Shown: positions 1 through 6,755 of the stretch, piece after piece
How the letters are laid out: every line of letters begins with the position of its first letter
Position numbering within the stretch: the stretch's first letter is position 1
NCBI GenBank assembly: GCA_045639255.1
Contig: JAZUCT010000020.1
Coordinates: 1-13,775 of the forward strand
Direction of reading: 5' to 3'
Length of the DNA stretch: 13,775 bases
Source: JAZUCT01 sp045639255
GTDB lineage: Bacteria > Bacillota > Clostridia > Christensenellales > UBA1242
Notes under the pieces: generated by a model
What the model saw: only the letters and a program-made list of their open reading frames with translations
Databases searched by the model: none
What the model was told of the DNA's origin: nothing
Position numbers and translations under genes: made by a program

Positions 1-541
<541 letters not shown>

Positions 542-681
542 TAAGGATTTGGTTAAGAGCCAAAACTTAGTCGACGAAGTGTTAACGCAAGTTAACATAG
601 GTAAAAAAATAAAAAATATGGATTTTCTTAACTTAGCCATATGATTTATCCTAGATTTCTACTTATTTCATTGTAATTATT
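542..681 (+). other. 16S 3' trailer up to the terminator
   Basis: This stretch lies between mature 16S and its terminator and holds no gene. A perfect 6-bp hairpin GTTAAC-GCAA-GTTAAC sits at 581-596 with a GNRA-type tetraloop, extendable by one A-T and one G-T pair. A second possible pairing joins 551-558 (GGTTAAGA) with TCTTAACT near 626-633. These could be precursor-processing structures, but the partner strand 5' of 16S lies outside the window. No tRNA cloverleaf or start of 23S is present. Confidence 0.5.
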
Positions 682-706
682 AAAGCAACCGAAAGGTTGC
701 TTTTTT
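682..706 (+). terminator. Rho-independent terminator of the 16S transcript
   Basis: A perfect 9-bp stem AAAGCAACC / GGTTGCTTT with a GAAA tetraloop is followed by a run of T. It lies directly between the 16S trailer and the promoter of the next gene, so the rRNA transcript ends here without a 23S. Confidence 0.92.
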
Positions 707-740
707 GTTATCTGTTATAAAACTTAAATATAAATGAATA

Positions 741-769
741 TTGCAATAATAAAATATTTATGATATAAT
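741..769 (+). promoter_or_regulatory. Sigma-A promoter of the PH-domain gene
   Basis: The -35 is TTGCAA (741-746), the spacer is 17 bp, and the -10 is TATAAT (764-769) preceded by an extended TGa. The expected transcription start is near 776, which leaves a short leader carrying the GGGAGA ribosome site at 781-786. Confidence 0.85.
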
Positions 770-793
770 AAATTGTAACAGGGAGATATTTAT

Positions 794-1177
794 ATGAAAA
801 AAAGCAATTTTGGAAGTGATGTTGAAGTTATTTGGAGTGATAGAAAGCGTTATTTAGGTTTGCCAATTTCTTTCACCAAATATTCAATTTTAAGAAAACC
901 TGGAAAGTGGATTAAACTTGTTAGGGAAATGGGTTTATTCAGCACCGAAGTTGAAGATATTCAAATGTATAGAATAGATGATATTAATGTGTTTCAATCG
1001 CTTACACACAAAATTTTTGGTGTGGGAAACATTGAAGTTTTCTGCAACGATGCATCTTGCAACAAACTTGTTATAACAAGGGTTAAAGCACCAAAAAAAG
1101 TTCGAAATTTGCTTACCGACCTTATTGAAGAAGATAGGGCAAACAGGCATGTTTACCAATCAGAAGTGCAACACTAA
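794..1177 (+). CDS. Bacterial PH-domain protein (bPH2-like)
   Basis: This is a 127-residue soluble protein with no membrane segment or signal peptide. Residues 13-110 have the pattern of the small bacterial pleckstrin-homology domains common in Bacillota: I-W-S-D-R-K-R-Y-L-G-L-P at 13-24, a Y-R-I-D-D-I strand-helix join near 59-64, the I-F-G-V-G turn near 74-78, and a C-terminal helix rich in R, L and E. In the family the function is generally unknown, possibly lipid or protein binding. The start is supported by the GGGAGA ribosome site 7 nt upstream and by its own promoter. It stands alone between the 16S terminator and its own terminator, whose left arm lies inside the last codons. The family call is from sequence pattern only. 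Confidence 0.75.
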   Translation: MKKSNFGSDVEVIWSDRKRYLGLPISFTKYSILRKPGKWIKLVREMGLFSTEVEDIQMYRIDDINVFQSLTHKIFGVGNIEVFCNDASCNKLVITRVKAPKKVRNLLTDLIEEDRANRHVYQSEVQH

Positions 1178-1191
1178 TGCACTTCTTTTTT
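1162..1191 (+). terminator. Terminator overlapping the stop codon
   Basis: A perfect 9-bp stem AGAAGTGCA (1162-1170) / TGCACTTCT (1178-1186) is followed by T residues. The left arm is made of the last sense codons of the PH-domain gene, and its TAA stop (1175-1177) lies in the 7-nt loop, so the terminator is embedded in the coding end. Confidence 0.9.
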
Positions 1192-1281
1192 CTTTGCAGT
1201 TAAAGAAACAAATATGAGCTTTACTTCACAAATAATCAAAACTGTGGGGGAAGAGAAAACCCCACACCAGCAAACGCTTGA
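1189..1281 (+). repeat. Dispersed intergenic repeat, copy A
   Basis: This is one of two diverged copies of a roughly 90-bp non-coding element; the other is at 3471-3565 on the opposite strand. Read with the upstream gene it contains hairpin TTTCTTT/AAAGAAA (1189-1208), then AAAGAAACAAA (1202-1212), CAAAACT (about 1237-1243), a hairpin TGTGGGG/CCCCACA (1243-1266), and CAAACGCT (1271-1278). These blocks recur in the same order in copy B. The middle hairpin of copy B is degenerate here. No open reading frame lies in it. Confidence 0.75.
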
Positions 1282-1340
1282 AGCGGACACAAAGGAACTT
1301 CACGCAATGTAATTCTTGCAAAATACTTACTCTATCATTT

Positions 1341-1380
1341 GTCATTCTTGGAGCATGCGTTAACATGCGAAAGAGAATAC
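1341..1380. repeat. Imperfect inverted repeat in the hisS upstream region
   Basis: Nested complementary arms are visible: ATTCT (1344-1348) with AGAAT (1374-1378), and inside them GCATG (1353-1357) with CATGC (1364-1368) around a 6-nt loop. The GTCATTCTT...AGAAT layout resembles short intergenic palindromic repeats found in many clostridial genomes, but only one copy is present here. It lies upstream of the hisS promoter, so it is not part of the hisS leader. Confidence 0.4.
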
Positions 1381-1398
1381 AGCGTAGCGTTAAAATAA

Positions 1399-1427
1399 TT
1401 GAATTATAAAAAAAAATATGGTATATT
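1399..1427 (+). promoter_or_regulatory. Sigma-A promoter of hisS
   Basis: The -35 is TTGAAT (1399-1404), the spacer 17 bp, and the -10 TATATT (1422-1427) with an extended TGg directly before it. The predicted start near 1434 leaves only about 11 nt of leader, which begins at the AGGAGA ribosome site. There is therefore no room for a T-box riboswitch. Confidence 0.82.
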
Positions 1428-1444
1428 TTTGTTAGGAGATTTTT

Positions 1445-2677
1445 ATGAAAATTAATTCAAACAGTGTTCGTGGCACAAGGGATATTTTGCCACTTGAACA
1501 ACAAACAAGGGAATGGGTAAGAAGTGTTATTTTAAACACCTATAAAAGCTTTGGATTTAACCAAATTAAAACACCAATTATTGAAGATATAAACCTTCTT
1601 ACAAAAGGCGATAGCGGTGATAACACCAAACTTATGTTTAAAGTGTTAAAGCGTGGCGAAAAACTTAACCTTGAAACAGCAAAAACTGAATCCGATTTAA
1701 CAGATTTGGGGTTAAGATACGATTTAACTGTGCCACTTGCAAGGTTTTATGCAAACAATCAAAACAACCTTTTAACACCTTTTAAATCTATTCAAATTGA
1801 CGATGCTTTCAGGGCAGAAAGGCCACAAAAAGGCAGGCTAAGGCAGTTCACACAATGTGATATCGATGTGTTGGGCGATGAAAGTGTTAATGCCGACATT
1901 GAAGTTATATATGTTTCAGCACTTACTTTGTTAAATTTGGGTTTTGCAAACTTTAAATATAAAATAAGCGATAGGCGAATTTTAAACAGCCTTATTGTTT
2001 CATGCGGGTTTAATGCCCAAGATTGCACTGAAATTTGCATTTGCCTTGATAAAGCCGATAAAATTGGAATTGATGGTGTTAAGGAAGAACTTATTTCAAA
2101 AGGATTTGAACAAGGTTGTGTTAACAAACTTGCAACAGCTGTTAATGAAATTGTTGAAAATGGAATTAATGCATTAAATAATTTTGAAATAGATAAACAA
2201 GCCGTTGAAAATGTTTCAACAATTGTTAACACTCTTAACCAACTTAGCCAACAAAAATTCAGTGCAGAGTTCGATATTTCAATTGTGCGTGGTCAGGGAT
2301 ACTATACTTCAAGTGTTTTTGAAGTATTCCTTGATGGCTATAACGGTGCATGCGGTGGCGGTGGCCGTTATGATAACATGATTGGCAACTTCACAGGCAA
2401 CAAAACTTGTGCTGTTGGTTTCAGTTTGGGTTTTGAAAGATTATGCATGTTGCTTGCAGAAAATAATAACACTGAATTTAAGCCAAAACTTGCCCTAATT
2501 TATTTTGCAGATAATAATTTCAGCGAAGTTATGAAAAAAGTTGTTTCATTGCAACAACAATTCGATGTGTTTGCAGTAAAAAAACAAAAGAATTTTTCAT
2601 TCCAACTTGAAAAACTTAAATCAATGGGCTATAAACAATTTATGTTTTTCGACAGTGAAGAAATTAAAAGTATATAA
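1445..2677 (+). CDS. hisS: Histidyl-tRNA synthetase
   Basis: This class II aminoacyl-tRNA synthetase charges tRNA-His in the cytoplasm. The 410 residues show R-G-T-R-D-I-L-P (9-16), L-R-Y-D-L-T-V-P-L-A-R (90-100), motif 2 at F-R-A-E-R-P (122-127) continuing to R-Q-F-T-Q-C-D-I-D (133-141), the histidine-binding loop V-R-G-Q-G-Y-Y-T (281-288) with the expected catalytic Arg282, a glycine-rich G-G-G-G-R-Y-D (304-310), and motif 3 G-F-S-L-G-F-E-R-L (325-333). The R-F-T-Q-C-D form of motif 2 is the eukaryote-like variant rather than the R-Q-F-H-Q form of E. coli HisRS. The anticodon-binding domain after residue 345 is only about 65 residues, some 25-30 short of usual. AGGAGA precedes the ATG. It is monocistronic, with its own promoter and terminator. 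Confidence 0.95.
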   Translation: MKINSNSVRGTRDILPLEQQTREWVRSVILNTYKSFGFNQIKTPIIEDINLLTKGDSGDNTKLMFKVLKRGEKLNLETAKTESDLTDLGLRYDLTVPLARFYANNQNNLLTPFKSIQIDDAFRAERPQKGRLRQFTQCDIDVLGDESVNADIEVIYVSALTLLNLGFANFKYKISDRRILNSLIVSCGFNAQDCTEICICLDKADKIGIDGVKEELISKGFEQGCVNKLATAVNEIVENGINALNNFEIDKQAVENVSTIVNTLNQLSQQKFSAEFDISIVRGQGYYTSSVFEVFLDGYNGACGGGGRYDNMIGNFTGNKTCAVGFSLGFERLCMLLAENNNTEFKPKLALIYFADNNFSEVMKKVVSLQQQFDVFAVKKQKNFSFQLEKLKSMGYKQFMFFDSEEIKSI

Positions 2678-2683
2678 AAAAAT

Positions 2684-2716
2684 AAAACATATTATTTAAT
2701 TAATATGTTTTTTTTA
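2684..2716 (+). terminator. Terminator after hisS
   Basis: An 11-bp AT-rich stem AAAACATATTA / TAATATGTTTT with a 6-nt loop (2695-2700) is followed by a run of T and begins 7 nt after the hisS stop. It reads plausibly on both strands, but only the plus strand has a gene ending here. Confidence 0.85.
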
Positions 2717-2868
2717 TTTTAAAAATTTTACTAAAAGTTTTTATTTATCTATTGATTTTTTATAAAAAATGATTTAATATATTAAGCATTTTTTAAACGA
2801 AAACAATTTGTTCAGCATATAACAATATGTTGGCAACTTTTATTTTATATATAAAGGGGGAAATTTTT

Positions 2869-3345
2869 ATGTGGTTATTAATAGGTTTTATTATTGCAAC
2901 TTTAATTAATGTTATTCTTTCCACACTTAAAAGCGTTATCACTGTTAAGGGTGGCAGAATAGTTGCAAGTGTTTCAAACGCAATTGCATATGGTTTTAAC
3001 ACCATTGTTATAAAAAGCATTGGCAATGTTGAACTTTGGGTGGCAATTGTTGTAACAGTTATAAGCAATCTTGTAGGGGTTTACATAGCGTTAACTATTG
3101 TTAAAAAGTTTGAAAAAGAAAGATTGTGGAAAATAACTGTAACAGTTCCAACAGAAAGTTTGAAAAACTTTAAAAATGATTTGCATAATGCTGAAATTGC
3201 ATTTATTGCATATGAAACAAGTTACGATAAGTATAAAGTTGTGGATATTTTTTCACACGGAAAAACAGAAAGCAGAGTTATTAAAAAGTTGTTTTCACAA
3301 TATAATGTTAAATACACAATTAATGCAAACGATGGCACTTTATAA
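2869..3345 (+). CDS. DUF5698/DUF2179 (UPF0316-like) membrane protein
   Basis: This 158-residue protein has three N-terminal membrane segments (about 2-20, 30-48 and 54-76) and a soluble C-terminal alpha/beta domain (about 88-150). The layout and the motifs L-S-T-L-K-S-V-I-T-V-K-G-G (17-29) and A-Y-G-F-N-T-I-V-I (40-48) match the UPF0316 family (DUF5698 membrane part plus DUF2179 cytosolic part), whose function is not established. I chose the ATG at 2869 because AAAGGGGG (2853-2860) sits 8 nt before it. An earlier in-frame ATG at 2827 would add 14 residues without a ribosome site. The 190 nt upstream contain no promoter I would defend; TTGATT at 2752 with TTTAAT at 2773 has only a 15-bp spacer. 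Confidence 0.8.
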   Translation: MWLLIGFIIATLINVILSTLKSVITVKGGRIVASVSNAIAYGFNTIVIKSIGNVELWVAIVVTVISNLVGVYIALTIVKKFEKERLWKITVTVPTESLKNFKNDLHNAEIAFIAYETSYDKYKVVDIFSHGKTESRVIKKLFSQYNVKYTINANDGTL

Positions 3346-3367
3346 GTTTAATTGCTTTATAAAACAT

Positions 3368-3393
3368 AAAAAGAACCCATTCGGGTTCTTTTT
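3368..3393. terminator. Bidirectional terminator between convergent genes
   Basis: The stem AAAAAGAACCC / GGGTTCTTTTT with an ATTC loop (3379-3382) has T runs on the plus strand and, read in reverse, GGGTTCTTTTTAT on the minus strand. It ends the DUF5698/DUF2179 gene and could also stop read-through from the whiA operon. Confidence 0.88.
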
Positions 3394-3470
3394 TATATCA
3401 TGCCATCATAATTATCAATTAACATTGTCCCACCCAGAGACATATTTACAAATTAAGAAATAACCTTTTC

Positions 3471-3565
3471 GAGCGTTTGTGGGGTTCGGGGGAATCGCAA
3501 CCCCCGAGAGTTTTGGTTCTTTTGCGAGTTAAAAGAACAGGTTTGTTTCTTTGACTTCAAAGAAA
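3471..3565 (-). repeat. Dispersed intergenic repeat, copy B
   Basis: This is the second copy of the element at 1189-1281, here on the minus strand and starting 2 nt past the whiA stop. It forms three clean consecutive hairpins: TTTCTTTGA/TCAAAGAAA (3546-3565, 9 bp), GTTCTTTT/AAAAGAAC (3516-3538, 8 bp) and TCGGGGG/CCCCCGA (3486-3507, 7 bp). Read in the minus direction it shares AAAGAAACAAA, CAAAACT, GGGGG, AACCCCACA and CAAACGCT with copy A, in the same order. The hairpins lack proper T tracts, so they do not look like ordinary terminators. Confidence 0.78.
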
Positions 3566-3566
3566 G

Positions 3567-4535
3567 TTAGATATCCAACAAACTTAATGCAATTTTTTCA
3601 ATTTTTGCAAATCTATAATTAATTCCGCTTTTTGAAATTGGTTTTGAATAAAGTTTAATAAGGTTAACAAGCGGTTCATCAGGGTTTGCAAGCCTTAGCA
3701 AACAAAGTTCAGCAAGGTCGTCATCAAGGCTGGTGATGCCAATTTTTTCTTCAATAATTTGAATGCTTTCAATTTGGCGCATTGCAGCATCAATGGTTTT
3801 GTTAATGTTTCCACTCATGCAGTTGTTTTGGCGGTTAACCGAGTTTCTTACTTGCCTTATGGTTATTTCGTTTTGTAACGCAACCACGCAATTTGATGCA
3901 CCAACATAGGCAAGCATATCTGAAACAAGTTCGGCTTCCTTAATGTAAACAATATGTTGTTTTTTTCGAATGGTGGTTTTTGCAGGAATGTTAATTTCAT
4001 CAAGCAAATCAAGCAATTGGTCGGCTGTGCGAGAGTTAGATAGAACAAACTCTAAGTGATATCCGCCCGAATGTTTAACTTCTGGATTAATGCTTTTAAG
4101 AACAATATTTGTGGTTGCACAACCCAAAAATATGCCAATAATAAAATAACGCTTGCAACACTCGTTTGAAAGTGTGTAGGTTAAATTATGGTCAATTGCC
4201 TTAATTTCGTTTTGATTATTCATAAGTTCGCAATCTTTCAAAAGCGAAAGGGTTGAAGGGTTGCTAAGTTTTAAAATATACCTATCTTTTTTCTTTAAAA
4301 CATTGTCGGTATCCATAAAAATTTCACCACTTTCGCCATATAACGAAGTGGTTAAATTGTTAATGTTTTCAAGCAGTGCCATGTTATCGCTGTTAAATTC
4401 TAAAAAGATTTTGCCACCGCTTAAACTTAACTCGCTTATTGTTTTAACAAGGCCAGTTAAATAGGCAATTTTGCAACATTCGTTTTCAATCTGATTTGAA
4501 AGAATTTCGTTTTTAATATCTGTTGAAAAACTCAT
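3567..4535 (-). CDS. whiA: Sporulation/division regulator WhiA
   Basis: This 322-residue DNA-binding protein is conserved in Gram-positive bacteria. In the family it links chromosome segregation and cell division, and in actinobacteria it controls sporulation genes. The protein opens M-S-F-S-T-D-I-K-N-E-I-L with a following C-C pair (20-21). It has the LAGLIDADG-homing-endonuclease-like region over about residues 1-215, including Y-H-L-E-F and a Y-I-K-E-A-E strand. The hallmark R-N-S-V-N-R-x-x-N-C then leads into N-I-N-K-T-I-D-A-A-x-R-Q-I and the C-terminal helix-turn-helix with K-P-I-S-K-S-G-I-N-Y-R. Length is typical. Its ATG directly abuts the TAA of the PHP gene (TAAATG), and the AAAGGA ribosome site lies inside the last PHP codons, which implies translational coupling. 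rapZ and yvcK, often found just before it, are absent. Confidence 0.95.
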   Translation of the reverse strand: MSFSTDIKNEILSNQIENECCKIAYLTGLVKTISELSLSGGKIFLEFNSDNMALLENINNLTTSLYGESGEIFMDTDNVLKKKDRYILKLSNPSTLSLLKDCELMNNQNEIKAIDHNLTYTLSNECCKRYFIIGIFLGCATTNIVLKSINPEVKHSGGYHLEFVLSNSRTADQLLDLLDEINIPAKTTIRKKQHIVYIKEAELVSDMLAYVGASNCVVALQNEITIRQVRNSVNRQNNCMSGNINKTIDAAMRQIESIQIIEEKIGITSLDDDLAELCLLRLANPDEPLVNLIKLYSKPISKSGINYRFAKIEKIALSLLDI

Positions 4536-5294
4536 TTATTTTTCCTTTATTTCTTCTCTTTTTATGTTTGGAAGTTTGTTAATGTTATCAATTAAAGTTC
4601 GTGGAATTTGGTTTTGAATTGCCACATTCATTGGGTGCGTAACATTTCCCACCTTTCTTGCAGAATGTGCATCAGAATTAATTAAAAATTTAACTTTATT
4701 TTCAATCATTTCGTTCAATTCTTGTTCAGTAAATAATGTTCGTTTGCCGTTAAGTTCAACATAAACATTATTCATTTTGCATTGTTTTGCAATTTTAACC
4801 GCATCAACTGCACAAGCATATTTTAAGTGAGTTATGCAAGTTATATAATTATATTTTTCCAACATTTTAAGGTAAGCATTTGTGTTAATTTCCACTTGCT
4901 TTTTTGTTTTAATGTTAAGGCAGTTTGGCAACACAAACTTAAAAAATGCTTTAATGTTTTTTGCTTTTCCAGCCTTGTGAAAACCAACAATAACCACATC
5001 AAGATATTGTTTTGCTTCTTCTGAAACATCAATATCACCATCATGGCTTATTATGTTTGCTTCAACACCTAAAAGAATTTCAATTTCTGGATATTTTTTC
5101 TTTAACTCGTTAATTTCTTTTCGCATTTTAATAAGTTTTTTAATTGAAATTCCAAAAGCAAGGTGTTTAAGCCCATGATCAGTTATGGCAATTTGTTTTA
5201 AACCTTTTTTAATTGCGCTTTTAACATTATCTTCAATTGTTCCTGTGCCGTGGCTGTAAACAGTGTGAGTGTGAATATCACTTAAAAGTTTCAT
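4536..5294 (-). CDS. PHP-domain metal-dependent phosphoesterase
   Basis: This 252-residue protein is a single PHP (polymerase and histidinol phosphatase) domain of the YcdX type, expected to hydrolyse phosphoester bonds with a three-metal centre. Likely metal ligands are all visible: H8 and H10 in D-I-H-T-H-T, H15, D39-H40 in T-D-H-G, E78 in G-V-E-A-N, H106, H156 in I-T-H-L-K, and D208 and H210 in N-S-D-A-H. The substrate is unknown. It is the middle gene of the murB operon. The AAGGGG ribosome site (5299-5304, read on the minus strand) overlaps the murB stop codon, so the two are probably coupled. PHP genes of this type are commonly seen next to murB in clostridia. Confidence 0.88.
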   Translation of the reverse strand: MKLLSDIHTHTVYSHGTGTIEDNVKSAIKKGLKQIAITDHGLKHLAFGISIKKLIKMRKEINELKKKYPEIEILLGVEANIISHDGDIDVSEEAKQYLDVVIVGFHKAGKAKNIKAFFKFVLPNCLNIKTKKQVEINTNAYLKMLEKYNYITCITHLKYACAVDAVKIAKQCKMNNVYVELNGKRTLFTEQELNEMIENKVKFLINSDAHSARKVGNVTHPMNVAIQNQIPRTLIDNINKLPNIKREEIKEK

Positions 5295-5303
5295 AAATCC
5301 CCT

Positions 5304-6215
5304 TTAATCTTCCCCCATAACAATAATTTCAGGGGTTAAACAAATTTCAAGTTCATTATAAACTTTTTGTGAAATAAAATCAATAAGATTTAAAATATCG
5401 GTGGCGGTGGCATTGTTAAAGTTTTCAATAAAACCTGCGTGCTTTTCGCTTATAATTGCTCCACCACATTTAACACCTTTTAAACCTAACTCGTCAATAA
5501 TCTTCGATGGAATAATTTCGCCATCTCGCTGAAATATGCTTCCAGCAGTTTTTTTATTAAGTGGTTGCAACTCCATGCGTGAATTTAAAATATCCATAAA
5601 TCGTTCTTTAATAACCGAACTTTCACATTTAATAAGTTCAAGTTCAGCACTTAAAATTATGCAGTGCGGTTTGTTATAAAAACCAGATGTTCTGTAAGCA
5701 AATTTGCAATCTTTATTTAAGTATGTTTTAACTTTTCCATTTTCAAGCACCGTAACACTTTTAACAACATCGCCAATTGAGTGGTTATAAGCCCCTGCAT
5801 TGTTGTGAATTGCACCACCAACCGTTGCAGGAATTAAAAAGGTGTTTTCCAAGCCACTTAGCCCAAGAGATAAGCACTTTTTATTAAGCACATTTAAATG
5901 TGTGCCAGCAAGAACTGAAAGGGTGGTGGGCGAAATTTCAGTAATGCCCGAAAACTTTTGCGAAAGGCAAATAACAACTTTGTTAATTCCACCATCTTTA
6001 ACAAGCAGTTTTGAGCCTGCACCAATAACACAATAATCTTGTTTATATTGATTGCAGGTTTTAACAATTTGCTTAATTTGTTCAACACTTGTTGGAGTTA
6101 TAAAAATTCTTGCTTTGCCACCAACACCCAATGTTGTGTGATGCTTCATGCTTTCATAAAAACTTATGTTTTCAATTCCAACAATAACAGTAAGTGCATT
6201 TTCAAATTTAATCAT
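5304..6215 (-). CDS. murB: UDP-N-acetylenolpyruvoylglucosamine reductase
   Basis: MurB is a cytosolic FAD enzyme that uses NADPH to make UDP-MurNAc in peptidoglycan synthesis. The 303 residues include the K-H-H-T-T-L-G-V-G-G entry (24-33), G-A-G-S-K-L-L-V (65-72, the FAD pyrophosphate loop, usually G-x-G-S-N), A-T-V-G-G-A-I-H-N-N-A-G-A-Y, the Y-R-T-S substrate motif, A-G-S-I-F with the proton-donor serine, K-H-A-G-F-I, and the closing glutamate in C-L-T-P-E-I. Lysine in place of asparagine in the GxGSN loop is unusual. No convincing ribosome site precedes the ATG at 6215; a CATAAT box at 6223-6228 (minus) would place the transcript start almost on it. An alternative ATG at 6149 would begin at M-K-H-H-T-T. 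It is first in the murB-PHP-whiA operon. Confidence 0.95.
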   Translation of the reverse strand: MIKFENALTVIVGIENISFYESMKHHTTLGVGGKARIFITPTSVEQIKQIVKTCNQYKQDYCVIGAGSKLLVKDGGINKVVICLSQKFSGITEISPTTLSVLAGTHLNVLNKKCLSLGLSGLENTFLIPATVGGAIHNNAGAYNHSIGDVVKSVTVLENGKVKTYLNKDCKFAYRTSGFYNKPHCIILSAELELIKCESSVIKERFMDILNSRMELQPLNKKTAGSIFQRDGEIIPSKIIDELGLKGVKCGGAIISEKHAGFIENFNNATATDILNLIDFISQKVYNELEICLTPEIIVMGED

Positions 6216-6243
6216 AATAGTTATTATGCATTTAAAGTAACAA

Positions 6244-6267
6244 TTGTTCGCTTAAATTAGCGAACAA
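6244..6267. repeat. Perfect 9-bp palindrome upstream of murB
   Basis: TTGTTCGCT (6244-6252) and AGCGAACAA (6259-6267) flank a 6-nt AT loop. It lies 29 nt before the murB ATG and overlaps the adjacent terminator by two bases. It has no T tract toward murB and could be an operator or a leader hairpin. It is not the GAACNNNNGTTC arrangement of Bacillota LexA boxes. Confidence 0.6.
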
Positions 6268-6291
6268 AAAACTGCATTAAAGCAGTTTTTT
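6266..6291 (-). terminator. Terminator of the minus-strand membrane-protein gene
   Basis: The stem AAAAAACTGC / GCAGTTTTTT with a 6-nt loop (6276-6281) starts 3 nt past the stop of the gene at 6295-6738. Read on the minus strand it ends in T6. It separates that gene from murB, so murB should have its own promoter within 6216-6265. Confidence 0.9.
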
Positions 6292-6294
6292 AAA

Positions 6295-6738
6295 TTATCT
6301 TAAAATAATGTTTTGGCTGGTAGGGCAAACAATATCACCATCGGCAAAAACCATATTGCAACCATGTGAAAAAGTTGAAACAATGCCATTTATTCTTACC
6401 GAAAAATTTGTTACGCTGTCGTTAACAGAAAGCAAGGTGTATTTTCCCGGCATAATTTTGTTTTTCTTTCCAACAATATAAGTTTTATTAATGGTTAAAA
6501 TTAAATCGCTTTGATTATACGAAACATTAACTTCACCACTTTTTGTTTCAACAGCATTTCCTTCTGTATAACGAACTTCATTTTTAACTTCAACTTGGGT
6601 GCTGAAAGTTTTTTCTTGAAGTTGTTGTTCTGTTTCTTTTTTGTTTTTAACAACAGCTTTTCTGATGTTTAAAACAATAAGAACAATTAACCCAACCAAA
6701 AATAAACCTGCACCAACATAAAACAAAACTTCTTCCAT
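6295..6738 (-). CDS. Single-pass membrane protein with beta-rich C-terminal domain
   Basis: I do not recognise the specific family of this 147-residue protein. Residues 5-25 form one membrane segment followed by a basic R-K-A-V-V-K-N-K-K stretch, which by the positive-inside rule puts the C-terminus in the cytosol. Residues 30-65 are polar and probably flexible. Residues 70-147 are a compact beta-rich domain with T-Y-I-V-G-K (85-90) and P-G-K-Y-T-L-L (96-102), then F-A-D-G-D-I (about 130-135). This recalls the G-x-D-I-x-x-G-x-Y repeat domains in many Bacillota envelope proteins, but that is a pattern match only. AGAGG (6745-6749) lies 6 nt before the ATG. It has its own promoter and terminator and is divergent from the peptidase-like gene. 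Confidence 0.7.
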   Translation of the reverse strand: MEEVLFYVGAGLFLVGLIVLIVLNIRKAVVKNKKETEQQLQEKTFSTQVEVKNEVRYTEGNAVETKSGEVNVSYNQSDLILTINKTYIVGKKNKIMPGKYTLLSVNDSVTNFSVRINGIVSTFSHGCNMVFADGDIVCPTSQNIILR

Positions 6739-6755
6739 AATTAACCTCTGATTTC

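Noticed and set aside
1792..2232. 146-codon open frame antisense to hisS
   Set aside because: It is a shadow of the hisS reading frame, with no ribosome site, and the hisS frame carries clear synthetase motifs.
2827..2868. Longer start for the DUF5698/DUF2179 protein
   Set aside because: The extra 14 residues lack a ribosome site, whereas the ATG at 2869 has AAAGGGGG at ideal spacing and starts directly at the first membrane segment.
3176..3463. 95-codon plus-strand frame overlapping the DUF5698/DUF2179 gene and its terminator
   Set aside because: It is out of frame with a recognisable gene, runs through a strong terminator and has no ribosome site.
3486..3565. Hairpins after whiA taken as ordinary terminators
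   Set aside because: The stems are not followed by T tracts on the whiA strand, and the whole block has a homologous copy at 1189-1281, so it is better explained as a repeat element.
1189..3565. CRISPR array or insertion sequence from the two repeat copies
   Set aside because: There are only two diverged copies 2 kb apart in opposite orientations, with no spacers, transposase or terminal target duplication.
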